64,000 nucleotides of DNA from positions 496,001 through 560,000 of the forward strand of contig NZ_CP145263.1 in NCBI RefSeq assembly GCF_040739495.1, read 5' to 3'. Both the position numbers and the translations under genes were made by a program. A model generated the notes under the pieces. It did not search any database. It was not told where the DNA came from and was given only the letters and a program-made list of their open reading frames with translations. Of this stretch, positions 37,748 through 47,025 are shown in pieces (positions within the stretch are counted from its first letter, which is position 1; each line of letters opens with the position of its first letter). The DNA comes from Staphylococcus capitis subsp. capitis. GTDB taxonomy: Bacteria > Bacillota > Bacilli > Staphylococcales > Staphylococcaceae.

Positions 37748-37929
37748 AGTATAGCCACTCCTATAAGTATCTTTTTAAATTCTATAAATTATAGTAATCG
37801 TCAACTCTAAATTCCCTTATTCATAGTTTACCCAGTCATTTTATTTTTAAAAATAAATAACACATAAATGTCTCCTAATTTCTTTAAAATTTAAAAGGAT
37901 TTTTAGATAAAAAATCAAAAGAGTTGTTA

Positions 37930-37980
37930 TTGACACAAATATCACCCACGAATATAATATTATTGATAATGATTATCAAT
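37930..37980 (+). promoter_or_regulatory. fepABC promoter and Fur box
   Basis: A consensus sigma-A promoter TTGACA-17-TATAAT spans 37930-37958. A perfect 19-bp palindrome ATTGATAATGATTATCAAT at 37962-37980 covers the start site. This is a textbook iron-repressed promoter. The rest of the 307-base gap back to the oxidoreductase gene shows nothing else. Confidence 0.93.
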
Positions 37981-38054
37981 TGAGAACTTTAACTCCAACT
38001 CGATGTGAGTCAAAATAGGTTAATCATTTATTTATCAATCTATGAGGTGAAGTA

Positions 38055-38909
38055 ATGAAAAAGTTACCGGTTATTTTATTAGCATCAACGTTAATGTTAG
38101 CAGCATGTGGAAACGACAATAATAGTAAAGATAGTTCAAGTTCAACAAATAATAGTAGTGGTGGTAATAAAAAGGAATTAAATGAAGCTACTAAGAAGTA
38201 TGAAAAGTACACAGATAAGCAACTCGATCAATTCTTAAAAGGTACGCAACAATTCGTTGATGCAATTAAAGATAACAATATGCAAAAGGCTAAAGAATTA
38301 TATCCTAAGGTACGTATGTATTATGAACGTTCAGAACCAGTTGCCGAGGCTTTCGGTGATTTAGATCCTAAGATTGACGCTCGTTTAGCAGATATGAAAG
38401 AAGAGAAAAAAGAAGATCAATGGACAGGATATCATAAAATTGAAAAACAACTTTATCAAGACAATAAAATTGACAGTACTACTAAAAAGGATGCTGATCA
38501 ATTGTTAAAAGATGCTAAAGAATTACATGCAAAAGCTGATACATTAGATATTACACCTAAATTAATGCTTCAAGGATCAGTAGACTTATTAAATGAAGTT
38601 TCAACATCTAAAATTACAGGTGAAGAAGAAATTTATTCTCATACTGATTTATACGACTTTAAAGCTAATATTGAAGGCGCGCAAAAAATATATGAGTTAT
38701 TTAAACCTACTCTAGAGAAAAAAGATAAAAAGTTAAGTTCAAATATTCAAAAGAACTTTGACAAGGTAAATAAATTACTTGATAAATATAAAGACGGTGA
38801 TGGTTATAAATCTTATAATGATGTAACTAAGAAAGATAGAAAAGCATTGGCTGATGCTGTAAATGCTTTAGGTGAACCATTAAGTAAGATGGCTGTGGTT
38901 ACAGAATGA
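38055..38909 (+). CDS. fepA: FepA, EfeO-type iron-binding lipoprotein
   Basis: A 284-residue lipoprotein of the EfeO/Algp7 (imelysin-like) family in the FepABC heme-iron/iron uptake system. The signal peptide ends LAAC, then a Ser/Asn linker. The helical domain has YYERSEPVAEAFGDLDPKID and the family metal motif HxxE in GYHKIEKQLYQD. No cupredoxin domain is present, as in other staphylococcal forms. GAGGTGA precedes the ATG, and the stop codon overlaps the start of fepB. Confidence 0.9.
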   Translation: MKKLPVILLASTLMLAACGNDNNSKDSSSSTNNSSGGNKKELNEATKKYEKYTDKQLDQFLKGTQQFVDAIKDNNMQKAKELYPKVRMYYERSEPVAEAFGDLDPKIDARLADMKEEKKEDQWTGYHKIEKQLYQDNKIDSTTKKDADQLLKDAKELHAKADTLDITPKLMLQGSVDLLNEVSTSKITGEEEIYSHTDLYDFKANIEGAQKIYELFKPTLEKKDKKLSSNIQKNFDKVNKLLDKYKDGDGYKSYNDVTKKDRKALADAVNALGEPLSKMAVVTE

Positions 38910-40132
38910 GTAAACTAGACAAAGACCAATCATCACAAATGTCACGCCGATCAATTTTAAAAATGTTAGGCATAGGTGGCGCTGGTGTAGTCATTGGTGC
39001 AAGTGGAGTAGGAAGTATATTTTCTTTTAAATCAATGTTTGATACACCAGAAGATGAAGAGAAAGATGCATATGAGTTTTATGGCAAAGTTCAAGCTGGT
39101 ATTACTACACCCACACAACGTTCAATTAACTTTGTAGCTTTAGATTTAAAATCGAAAGATAAAGCTGCAATCAAAGATATGTTCAAACAGTGGACGAAAA
39201 TGACAGCGCAGATGACGGACGGAGATTCTGTCGGTAAAGAGAGTAGTAACCCATTATTACCACCTGTTGATACTGGTGAAGCAATTGGCTTAAGTGCGAG
39301 TAAATTAATGCTTACGTTCGGAGTAAGTAAATCTTTCTTGAAAAAGATTGGTATGAAAGACAAGATACCGAAAGATTATAAAGATTTACCACATTTCCCT
39401 AATGATCAATTATCGGATGATTTTAGTGATGGAGATATCATGATTCAAGCATGTTCAATGGATGATCAAGTTACTTTCCATGCTATCCATAACTTAATAA
39501 GACCATTTAGAGATATTGTACAAGTTAAATGGTCTCAAACAGGTTTTGTTTCAGGACAACTTCATGAAACGCCACGTAACTTAATAGCATTTAAAAATGG
39601 GACTGTTAACCCTCGCCATACTGACGAGTACAAGGATTATGTATTTATTGATGACGGTTGGGCTAAAAATGGTACATATTGTATTATTCGACGCATACAG
39701 ATTCATATTGAAACATGGGACCGCACTGCACTCGAAGAACAAGAAGCGACGTTTGGACGTAAACGAATCTCTGGTGCTCCACTAACTGGTAAGAAAGAAT
39801 TTGATGAAATGGATCTCGATGCAAAGGATAGTAGTGGAGAGTATGTAATTCCTGCAGATGCTCATGCACGTTTAGCGCATGAAGCGAAGACGTCCATTAA
39901 ACGTCGTGCTTATAACTACACTGCAGGAACAAATGACAAAACTGGAGCTTTAGAAACAGGGTTATTATTTATTAGTTTCCAAAAGGCGACTCAACAATTT
40001 ATTGATATTCAAAACCATTTAGGTCATAAAGATAAATTAAATGAATACATTACACATCGTGCCTCCGCAACATTTATCGTATTACCTGGTGTGAAAAAGG
40101 GAGGATACCTCGGTGAAACACTATTCGATTAA
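38906..40132 (+). CDS. fepB: FepB, Tat-exported DyP-type peroxidase (EfeB family)
   Basis: A 408-residue heme peroxidase of the EfeB class, exported folded. The Tat signal is SRRSILKMLGIGGAG with the twin arginines at residues 14-15. The proximal heme ligand region DAHARLAHE and the arginine-bearing IKRRAYNY are intact. The usual DyP motif GxxDG reads AFKNG here, with Asn231 instead of the catalytic Asp. In S. aureus it frees or handles heme iron for FepC and depends on the TatAC translocase, encoded convergently next door. Confidence 0.9.
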   Translation: MSKLDKDQSSQMSRRSILKMLGIGGAGVVIGASGVGSIFSFKSMFDTPEDEEKDAYEFYGKVQAGITTPTQRSINFVALDLKSKDKAAIKDMFKQWTKMTAQMTDGDSVGKESSNPLLPPVDTGEAIGLSASKLMLTFGVSKSFLKKIGMKDKIPKDYKDLPHFPNDQLSDDFSDGDIMIQACSMDDQVTFHAIHNLIRPFRDIVQVKWSQTGFVSGQLHETPRNLIAFKNGTVNPRHTDEYKDYVFIDDGWAKNGTYCIIRRIQIHIETWDRTALEEQEATFGRKRISGAPLTGKKEFDEMDLDAKDSSGEYVIPADAHARLAHEAKTSIKRRAYNYTAGTNDKTGALETGLLFISFQKATQQFIDIQNHLGHKDKLNEYITHRASATFIVLPGVKKGGYLGETLFD

Positions 40133-41831
40133 GATACTTATCGTCTTAATTCTAATATTAAGTTTATTTAAAATAGCACCAGTACATGCTGAAAATGCCT
40201 CAATGAGTGAAGCATATGTTTCAATTACGGATGCTAAATCAACGATTAGTGATAATTCAAAAAAGGATAGCGATAAGAAAAAAGCTATCAAGCAAGTTAG
40301 AAAAGAAATTAATGCTTTAAAAGTAAAAGATAATAAAGAAGGTAAAGCAGTCAAGAATAAACTGAAGGAAGTTGAAAGTGCTAAAACTTCAGATGATCAA
40401 GCTGATAAGTTATCAGACTTAACTAAAGCATTAATTACATATGAAAATACACAAAGTTCTAAAGATGCATCAGGTCAAATTAAAGAATTAAAGCAAGCAG
40501 TAGACGCCAAAGATGAACCTATTCAAAAAGCGATTAAAAATAAAAATCGCTCAGAACTCGAATCCATTAATAATAGTTTGAACCAAATTTGGACTAGTCA
40601 TGAAACTGTCATTCGTAATTACGATGAAGGGAAATATGGCACGATTGAAGTGAATTTAATGCAACTTCGTGTAGCCATACAAAAGGAACCATTAGATCCC
40701 AAGAAAGTTAAGAACGCTTGGGATACGTTCAAATCAAGTATAGATACTGTGGACCAAAAACAATCATCAGAAGAAAATGGTAAGTACAAAGTGACACAAT
40801 TAAATGATGAGTTAGATAAGGCGATAACTGGTATCAATAAAAATGATTTAAAACAAACGGATGCGGCTTTATCTAAATTTGTTCAAATTTGGCCATATGT
40901 CGAAGGTAAAATTCAAACTAAGAATAGTAGCTTATATACAACTATTGAAGATAAAATACCTTATTATCAAAGTATTTTAGATGATAGCAACAAAGAGCGT
41001 GTCAAAGACGGTTTAAAAGAGATCAATAATGATATTAAAGATACGGTTGGAACAGGAGATTATACTTTCGTTGATGTAATGGTAATCTTCTTACGTGAAG
41101 GCTTAGAAATACTATTAATCGTCATGACCTTAACAACCATGACCCGCAAGGTCAAAGACCATAAAGGTACATCTAGTGTGATAGGTGGTGCACTCTTAGG
41201 ATTAGTATTAAGTATAGCGTTAGCAGTTGTTTTGATTTCAACAATTGGCAATAATGGTATTATTCGTGAGGGTATGGAAGCGGTACTTGGTATCGTAGCC
41301 GTTATTTTAATGTATGTGGTTGGTGTGTGGATGCATAATCGATCAAGTGCAAAACGTTGGAATGAAATGATTCAGTCGATGTACCAAAATGCAATTAGTA
41401 ACGGTAACCTTGTTTTATTGGGAACAATCGGATTGATATCAGTACTTCGTGAAGGTGTTGAAGTTATCATATTCTATATGGGTATGATTGGTAGCATTAA
41501 AACGCAAGACTTTATAATAGGAATAGTAATAGCGATTGTAATTTTAATCATCTTCGCTTTACTATTTAGATTTATTGTCAAGTTAATTCCAGTTCACTAT
41601 ATATTTCGAGTGCTTTCAATACTAATCTTCATTATGACATTTAAAATGTTAGGTGTAAGTATCCAAAAAGCTCAATTACTAGGTTGGATACCTCAACATA
41701 GTATCGAAGGTATGCCTACAGTGAGTTGGATTGGTTTCTATCCTAGTGTCGAAACAATAGTAGCTCAAATCATTTTAGTTATTTTAATACTATTATTTGT
41801 ATTTAAACAACGTAAAAAGAATCAACAATAA
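40113..41831 (+). CDS. fepC: FepC, FTR1-type iron permease (EfeU family)
   Basis: A 572-residue protein. A signal peptide is followed by an extracellular helical Lys/Asp-rich domain to about residue 320, then seven membrane segments of the FTR1 family. The two iron-path motifs are both present: LREGLEILLIV near 330 and LREGVEVIIFYMG near 445. The GTG start follows GGGAGG and overlaps fepB by 20 bases. It imports ferric iron in concert with FepA and FepB. Confidence 0.92.
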   Translation: MKHYSIKILIVLILILSLFKIAPVHAENASMSEAYVSITDAKSTISDNSKKDSDKKKAIKQVRKEINALKVKDNKEGKAVKNKLKEVESAKTSDDQADKLSDLTKALITYENTQSSKDASGQIKELKQAVDAKDEPIQKAIKNKNRSELESINNSLNQIWTSHETVIRNYDEGKYGTIEVNLMQLRVAIQKEPLDPKKVKNAWDTFKSSIDTVDQKQSSEENGKYKVTQLNDELDKAITGINKNDLKQTDAALSKFVQIWPYVEGKIQTKNSSLYTTIEDKIPYYQSILDDSNKERVKDGLKEINNDIKDTVGTGDYTFVDVMVIFLREGLEILLIVMTLTTMTRKVKDHKGTSSVIGGALLGLVLSIALAVVLISTIGNNGIIREGMEAVLGIVAVILMYVVGVWMHNRSSAKRWNEMIQSMYQNAISNGNLVLLGTIGLISVLREGVEVIIFYMGMIGSIKTQDFIIGIVIAIVILIIFALLFRFIVKLIPVHYIFRVLSILIFIMTFKMLGVSIQKAQLLGWIPQHSIEGMPTVSWIGFYPSVETIVAQIILVILILLFVFKQRKKNQQ

Positions 41832-41833
41832 AG

Positions 41834-41878
41834 AAAAATCACAAATGAGACTCATTTAGAGTTCATTTGTGATTTTTT
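41834..41878. terminator. Bidirectional terminator overlapping the 3' end of tatC
   Basis: AAAAATCACAAATGA and TCATTTGTGATTTTTT form the stem. It covers the last codons of tatC and ends the convergent fepC transcript. Confidence 0.88.
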
Positions 41879-42638
41879 GTTTTCTATAAGTGAATTTTGC
41901 GATAAACATGCTGACTTCAAATAAGAGAATTAATGGAAGTGTTAATGCTAAGTTTAATATTAAATCAGGTGGTGCAATAATACTTGCTGCAACAAAACAA
42001 GCAAAGTAAACATATTTTCTATAATGACCTAACTGATTAACATCTATAAGTCCAAAATGAGCTAAACCCATAAATAATATAGGTAATTGGAATATAAATC
42101 CAAAAACGAGGAGCCATCTAATTAGCTCTCCTAGGTATGCTTTAAATCCAATAACTTGGTCTATATTGAGCATATGAGATAGTTTTTCAGAGAAATTAAT
42201 AATCATTGGAAAGCCAACAAAAAATGCGAAGGCTACTCCTATAATGAATAATAAAGCACAGAAAAAACTATATTTATAAATAAATTGTCGCTCATAAACA
42301 TGTAGGCCTGGTGCTATAAAAGACCAAAGTTGATAGAAAATAATAGGTACAATTAAACATATTGCTACTGTGAAAATAATCATTACATAAATTTGTATCG
42401 TTTCAGTAAACGAGAAGGTATGTAAAGTAACATGTGCTCGTTTAATATATTTTATAAAAGGTTGCATCCACCAATGTGATGAAATATAAACTAAGAAGAC
42501 TGACACGATAAGTGCGATCAATACAATGACAAGCCTGTGACGTAACTCTCCAAAATGTTCTAATAGTAAAGAACTATTTTGATTGTTCTCGCTGTGATTT
42601 AGAAGCTTTACTGGGAGTCTCGTGTGAATCTTCATCAA
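41856..42638 (-). CDS. tatC: TatC, twin-arginine translocase subunit
   Basis: A six-segment membrane protein that recognises the twin-arginine signal of FepB. The family start [16 protein letters not shown] and the later [12 protein letters not shown] are present. The only in-frame starts (TTG 42638, ATG 42635) lie 65 bases inside tatA and have no visible ribosome binding site; the first 23 residues would be translated from the tatA tail in another frame. The true start is uncertain, possibly coupled or non-canonical. The core family assignment is secure. Confidence 0.88.
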   Translation of the reverse strand: MMKIHTRLPVKLLNHSENNQNSSLLLEHFGELRHRLVIVLIALIVSVFLVYISSHWWMQPFIKYIKRAHVTLHTFSFTETIQIYVMIIFTVAICLIVPIIFYQLWSFIAPGLHVYERQFIYKYSFFCALLFIIGVAFAFFVGFPMIINFSEKLSHMLNIDQVIGFKAYLGELIRWLLVFGFIFQLPILFMGLAHFGLIDVNQLGHYRKYVYFACFVAASIIAPPDLILNLALTLPLILLFEVSMFIAKFTYRKQKITNEL

Positions 42639-42795
42639 TATGTTCTGCTGCGGATTTAAATTCTTTTAACGTTGAACCAACAGCTCTTCCAAATTGTGGT
42701 AATTTTGTAGGTCCAAAAATAATCAATGCGATAATTGCGATTACGACTAAACTTGTAGGACCAGTGATACCTACGACAAACATATTTTCAAACAT
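42574..42795 (-). CDS. tatA: TatA, twin-arginine translocase pore subunit
   Basis: A 73-residue protein with one N-terminal membrane segment, then the hinge [17 protein letters not shown] and an acidic-basic amphipathic tail. With TatC it forms the minimal TatAC system of Gram-positive bacteria, whose substrate here is most likely FepB. TGAGGTT precedes the ATG. A near-perfect Fur box lies 54 bases upstream. Confidence 0.92.
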   Translation of the reverse strand: MFENMFVVGITGPTSLVVIAIIALIIFGPTKLPQFGRAVGSTLKEFKSAAEHIDEDSHETPSKASKSQREQSK

Positions 42796-42848
42796 ATAAT
42801 AACCTCACTCTATTTTTTAAACAATTTTCATCTATAACTTTATACTCA

Positions 42849-42865
42849 TTGATAAAGATTATCAA
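42849..42865. promoter_or_regulatory. Fur box upstream of tatAC
   Basis: TTGATAAAGATTATCAA matches the 7-1-7 Fur box at 14 of 15 core positions and has 7-base inverted arms. It lies in the tatA promoter region, making the translocase genes iron-responsive together with fepABC. The GNAT gene on the other side begins about 90 bases away. Confidence 0.82.
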
Positions 42866-42957
42866 CAGAAAAATGATAGTATTACAAAATAAAAAAGCGT
42901 GACTCGTCCGATAAAATAAGTTAAAGTAGTTTAAACGACAAAAAGGGGTTGTTTAGT

Positions 42958-43476
42958 ATGAGTGAAAGTATCCGTGAGGTAAGAAGTGATGAAGTTGAAA
43001 TATTGCAGGATATAGCTAAGAGAACTTTTTATCATACATTTAAATCGTCTTATGATGATAGAGATTTTAATAAATTTTTTGAAGAGGCGTATAACATTAA
43101 TCAATTATCTCGTGAGCTTCAAGAGAAAGATTCATTTCACTATTTTTTTAAAGATGAACAAAAAGTAGTAGGATATTTAAAATTAAATATTAATCATGCC
43201 CAAACAGAAAAAAAGGGAGAAGATTATTTAGAAATTCAACGAATCTATTTCGATGAGGCGTATCAAGGTGGCGGGAGAGGTAAAAAATTCATTGACTTGG
43301 CTGTCAAAAAAGCAAAGGAATATCATAAAACTAAGATTTGGCTTGGTGTGTGGGAGCACAACCCACAAGCACTTCGATTTTATGAAAAAAGAGGTTTTGT
43401 CGTTACAGGTGCACATGAATTTTATACTGGTGATGTCGTAGATAAAGATTTAATTATGGAAAAAAGTTTAATTTAA
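42958..43476 (+). CDS. GNAT family N-acetyltransferase, PaiA-like
   Basis: A 172-residue acetyltransferase with motif A RIYFDEAYQGGGRGKKFI near residue 92 and the C-terminal NPQALRFYEKRGF. It resembles PaiA-type polyamine or GNAT regulators in staphylococci, but the substrate is not certain. I chose the ATG at 42958 because AAAAAGGGG lies ten bases upstream; the TTG at 42949 overlaps it. Confidence 0.83.
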   Translation: MSESIREVRSDEVEILQDIAKRTFYHTFKSSYDDRDFNKFFEEAYNINQLSRELQEKDSFHYFFKDEQKVVGYLKLNINHAQTEKKGEDYLEIQRIYFDEAYQGGGRGKKFIDLAVKKAKEYHKTKIWLGVWEHNPQALRFYEKRGFVVTGAHEFYTGDVVDKDLIMEKSLI

Positions 43477-43875
43477 AATATACCAAAAAGTATATAAAAT
43501 TAGAACATTGAACTTGTTATTATTAGCGTAGGTATTAAAAATTAGATATAATTATCACGTTAAATTTTTATGAATTTTACGTAAAATTTTAGTAAAATCA
43601 AGGCGTTGATTTTGTTATAACTAGTAATCATCGTTGTCAATGTTTCAGTTGCTATGATGACAGTTAATCATTGAATTAAAATGTGTTTATGATAATCGTA
43701 CATTTTATTTTAATGAGTATACTAGTTTTAATTATCCTAACCATTTCACTTATGAAGAATTAAATGCGTAATACAAAGTGAAAGAGGAATTACAAATATT
43801 AGATTTATAAAATCTAATAGCATGTCTGCCAAATCACGTTATATTCATATAGAGTTATTAGAAAGGACGTATAAC
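43477..43875. other. Intergenic region with a short open remnant
   Basis: AT-rich, with no complete gene. Between 43661 and 43771 a plus-strand frame without a start reads like protein (VYDNRTFYFNEYTSFNYPNH, then FTYEELNA) and ends in TAA. It may be a decayed gene end or chance. GAAAGGACG at the right end is the ribosome binding site of the next gene. Confidence 0.4.
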
Positions 43876-46044
43876 ATGAGTACACTGACAATTATTGTCA
43901 CATATTACAACTCAGAAGAGTACATAAAAAGTTGTATTGAAAGTATTAAACAACAAAGAACTCAAGATTTTGAAGTGATTATCGTTAATGATGGTTCTAC
44001 TGACAATAGTGAACAATTAATGAATGAAGCTTTAAAAGATTATGATAAAGATATTAATTATATCAAATTAGAGAGTAATCAAGGACATGCACATGCACGT
44101 AATGTTGCTCTAGAACAAGTGGAAACACCTTATTTTATGTTTCTTGATTCAGATGACGTTTTAGCCTCATATGCAATCACATTTTATCTAGATAAATTTA
44201 ATTATACTGATGGCTTGATAGCGCCTATTCATTCATTTACACTTCAACGTCCTCAATACGTTGATTTAGATCGTGTTAGAGTTGAGTATTACAATGCTGA
44301 CGCGAACGTTAATTCATTTTTAAGAAAGCAAACAGCTTGTAATATAATATTCCGAACTGCAATCGTCAAAGCACATCATCTGAAATTCAACGAAGATTTA
44401 AGTATTTATACTGATTGGTCATTTACGCTTGAATATATGAAGTATGTTAATAAGTTTATGCGTATTTTTAACTTCCCGTTCTACTTCCGTGGAGAAGTTT
44501 ACGATCCTTTTGAAACAGTGACGTTAAGTGAGCAAAGTTTTGATGTTCTTTTTGAGGAATATGTAAAGAGCTTCTATGATGCTTTAGAACGTACTTCGAA
44601 TAAAATGACGCGAACATTTATTATTAATAAAATGGAAAATAGAATTTCCCGTGATTTTGATCCAACTCATTATGATATTAAAGCAAGATATGAGGCTCAC
44701 AAAGATACACTTGTTGAATTAGCACAATATCTTAACGTCCAACTTGTTAAACATCAAAAACTTATCAATATCATAGAAACGGTTTTATTGATGAATCAAG
44801 ATACAGAGAATGCTTTTAAAGTGAACCAATTTAGAAAGACATTGCGTCACGTTAAAAATGTCTTACTCAGAAGAAAAAATAAAGATCGTTCTATATATGA
44901 ACTTACTGATAAAGAAGAAAATGTTAATCAAGGAACGATTGTTTTCGAGGCATTTGGTGGTAAAAATTATAGTGATAGTCCGAAATATATATATGAATAT
45001 ATGCAAAAATACTATCCAAATTACAATTATGTTTGGTCACTTAAAAAACCTGATAAGAGTGTAATTCCAGGTAATGCTAAAAAAGTGAAACGTGGTTCTG
45101 CTGAGTACTATCAAGCATACTCTGAAGCAAGTCATTGGGTATCAAATGCACGTACACCGTTATATTTAAACAAAAAGGATAACCAAACTTATATTCAAAC
45201 TTGGCATGGTACGCCATTAAAACGACTTGCAAATGATATGAAAGTCGTACGTATGCCTGGTACAACAACTTCAAGATATAAACGAAACTTCAACTGTGAA
45301 ACGTCACGTTGGGATTATTTAATTTCGCCTAATAGATATTCTTCAGAAATTTTTAGAAGTGCATTCTGGATGGATGAACCTAGAATATTAGAAATAGGCT
45401 ATCCAAGAAATGATGTATTAGTGAATCGTGCAAACGATCAAGACTATATCGATGAAATCAAGACAAATCTTAACTTACCAAGTGATAAAAAAGTAATTAT
45501 GTATGCTCCAACTTGGAGAGATGATGAATTTGTTAGTAAGGGTAAATATTTATTTGAGTTAAAAATTGATTTAGAAAATCTATACAATGAGCTAGGGGAT
45601 GATTACGTTATCTTATTACGTATGCATTATCTTATCTCTAATGCTCTTGATCTAACAGGATATGAAAACTTTGCAGTTGATGTGTCTAATTATAACGATG
45701 TTTCAGAGTTATTCTTGGTAAGTGATTGTTTAATCACTGATTATTCATCTGTTATGTTTGATTATGGTATTTTAAAACGTCCTCAATTTTTCTTTGCATA
45801 TGACATTGATAAATATGATAAAGGATTACGTGGATTCTACATGGACTATATGAAAGATTTACCAGGTCCAATTTATACTGAACCATATGGATTGGCTAAA
45901 AAACTCAAAGACTTAGATAAAGTTCAAGATGAATATCAAGACCAAATTGATGCTTTTTATGATAGATTCTGTTCAGTTGATGATGGTAAAGCTTCTCAAT
46001 ATATCGGAGAGCTTATTCACAAAGATATCGAAGAAAACAAGTAG
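43876..46044 (+). CDS. TagF-like bifunctional glycosyltransferase / CDP-glycerol glycerophosphotransferase
   Basis: A 722-residue peripheral membrane enzyme. The N-terminal GT2 glycosyltransferase domain (residues 1-230) shows TIIVTYYNSEEYIKSCIESI, VNDGSTDNS and FLDSDD. The C-terminal CDP-glycerol:glycerophosphotransferase domain (from about 355) has the catalytic QTWHGTPLKRL, YAPTWRDDE and ITDYSSVMFDY. Such enzymes build polyglycerol- or ribitol-phosphate wall polymers. No other teichoic acid genes are adjacent except the TagB-like gene at 47.0 kb. I chose the ATG at 43876 on the strength of GAAAGGACG. Confidence 0.87.
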   Translation: MSTLTIIVTYYNSEEYIKSCIESIKQQRTQDFEVIIVNDGSTDNSEQLMNEALKDYDKDINYIKLESNQGHAHARNVALEQVETPYFMFLDSDDVLASYAITFYLDKFNYTDGLIAPIHSFTLQRPQYVDLDRVRVEYYNADANVNSFLRKQTACNIIFRTAIVKAHHLKFNEDLSIYTDWSFTLEYMKYVNKFMRIFNFPFYFRGEVYDPFETVTLSEQSFDVLFEEYVKSFYDALERTSNKMTRTFIINKMENRISRDFDPTHYDIKARYEAHKDTLVELAQYLNVQLVKHQKLINIIETVLLMNQDTENAFKVNQFRKTLRHVKNVLLRRKNKDRSIYELTDKEENVNQGTIVFEAFGGKNYSDSPKYIYEYMQKYYPNYNYVWSLKKPDKSVIPGNAKKVKRGSAEYYQAYSEASHWVSNARTPLYLNKKDNQTYIQTWHGTPLKRLANDMKVVRMPGTTTSRYKRNFNCETSRWDYLISPNRYSSEIFRSAFWMDEPRILEIGYPRNDVLVNRANDQDYIDEIKTNLNLPSDKKVIMYAPTWRDDEFVSKGKYLFELKIDLENLYNELGDDYVILLRMHYLISNALDLTGYENFAVDVSNYNDVSELFLVSDCLITDYSSVMFDYGILKRPQFFFAYDIDKYDKGLRGFYMDYMKDLPGPIYTEPYGLAKKLKDLDKVQDEYQDQIDAFYDRFCSVDDGKASQYIGELIHKDIEENK

Positions 46045-46370
46045 AAATATAATAATTATATATATAAGGCTGTGACTAATTTTATTGTCACAGTCTGTTT
46101 TGTATCTAAAGTTAAGAAAATTCATTTGAAAGTTAAATCAATATATGGGACAGATGTCTCGAAAGTAATTTGAAAATGTATATTTGATGCTAATTAGAAG
46201 GGAAAGGACTTCTTATAGTCTGTATATAAATTTAATACTCAATTAATAAATATAGGGTATAATATTAATAAGGAATTAATATTATACTCTTTTTTTATGC
46301 TTTTTATAAAAATACGATGTTATAAAATGAGAGTAATGGTAGATAGATTCAAAAGCTGGAGGAGATATTC
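46045..46370. other. Intergenic region with two terminators and no ORF
   Basis: A terminator for the TagF-like gene lies at 46068-46101 (GGCTGTGAC and GTCACAGTC). A second, very stable AT-rich hairpin follows at 46254-46297 with a long T-run. The 150 bases between them hold no ORF but include small hairpins (AGAAG/CTTCT near 46196-46213). Confidence 0.7.
46254..46297 (+). terminator. Strong AT-rich terminator hairpin
   Basis: GTATAATATTAAT and ATTAATATTATAC are a perfect 13-bp inverted repeat, extended by AGG and CTCT pairs, with AAGGA as loop and eight T after it. No coding gene ends here. Confidence 0.8.
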
Positions 46371-46970
46371 ATGAAGAGATTATTCGCAAGTATCACAGTT
46401 CTAACATTAATACTAGCAGCATGTTCTCATAGTGGAAGTGATGAAAATGAGAAAAATGATGATAGTTCGAAGAAGGAACAAAAAGAGAAAAAGTCTAAAA
46501 CTGATTCAAAGGATAAGTCTAAAAATCATAAAGATAAAGACAGTACATCTAAATCTAGTAGTAATAATAATGAACTTTCGTCGTCTGATTCACAAACTGA
46601 AAATACTAATACATCAAAACAGCAACCTCAATCTAACCAAGATAATAGTAAAAATAAGGACTATGTTGCACCTTATCAAAGCAACCACGCGACACAGGTC
46701 GCTAGAAGCTTGTCTCCATTTAATGGAAATGAAGGTCAAGCACTACAACAACTTCCAAATTTTGAAACAGCCCTAGATATAGCAAAGAATGAGGCAAACA
46801 TGTTTGGTAACTCACATAAAAAATATAATGACTACTCCCTCGAGGCTACTAATGATGGATTTAGATATGTATTTAGCTTTAAAGATGCCTCAAAAGACAA
46901 TAGTTATTCAATAGTCACAGTGAATCGTCAAGGTCAACCAACACTTATAGATCCAAACTATCATCAATAG
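46371..46970 (+). CDS. Staphylococcal lipoprotein with low-complexity linker, 199 aa
   Basis: A signal peptide with lipobox ILAAC (Cys18) is followed by a Lys/Asp/Ser/Asn-rich spacer to about residue 95, which would extend through the wall. A globular C-terminal domain follows (FETALDIAKNEANMF, SLEATNDGFRYVFSF). I do not recognise the domain. GGAGGAG precedes the ATG. It lies between two genes for CDP-glycerol transferases, so a role in envelope assembly is possible but unproven. Confidence 0.8.
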   Translation: MKRLFASITVLTLILAACSHSGSDENEKNDDSSKKEQKEKKSKTDSKDKSKNHKDKDSTSKSSSNNNELSSSDSQTENTNTSKQQPQSNQDNSKNKDYVAPYQSNHATQVARSLSPFNGNEGQALQQLPNFETALDIAKNEANMFGNSHKKYNDYSLEATNDGFRYVFSFKDASKDNSYSIVTVNRQGQPTLIDPNYHQ

Positions 46971-46975
46971 TATAT

Positions 46976-47016
46976 AAATAACGCGTTCACTTAATTTAAA
47001 AGTGAGCGCGTTATTT
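46976..47016. terminator. Bidirectional terminator
   Basis: AAATAACGCGTTCACTT pairs with AAGTGAGCGCGTTATTT (one wobble) around a short loop. It serves the lipoprotein gene and the convergent TagB-like gene. Confidence 0.9.
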
Positions 47017-47025
47017 AAGTAATTA

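Noticed and set aside
46432..46776. A 114-codon frame overlapping the lipoprotein gene in another frame
   Set aside because: It is a Lys/Ile-rich shadow of the low-complexity linker of the lipoprotein and has no ribosome binding site of its own.
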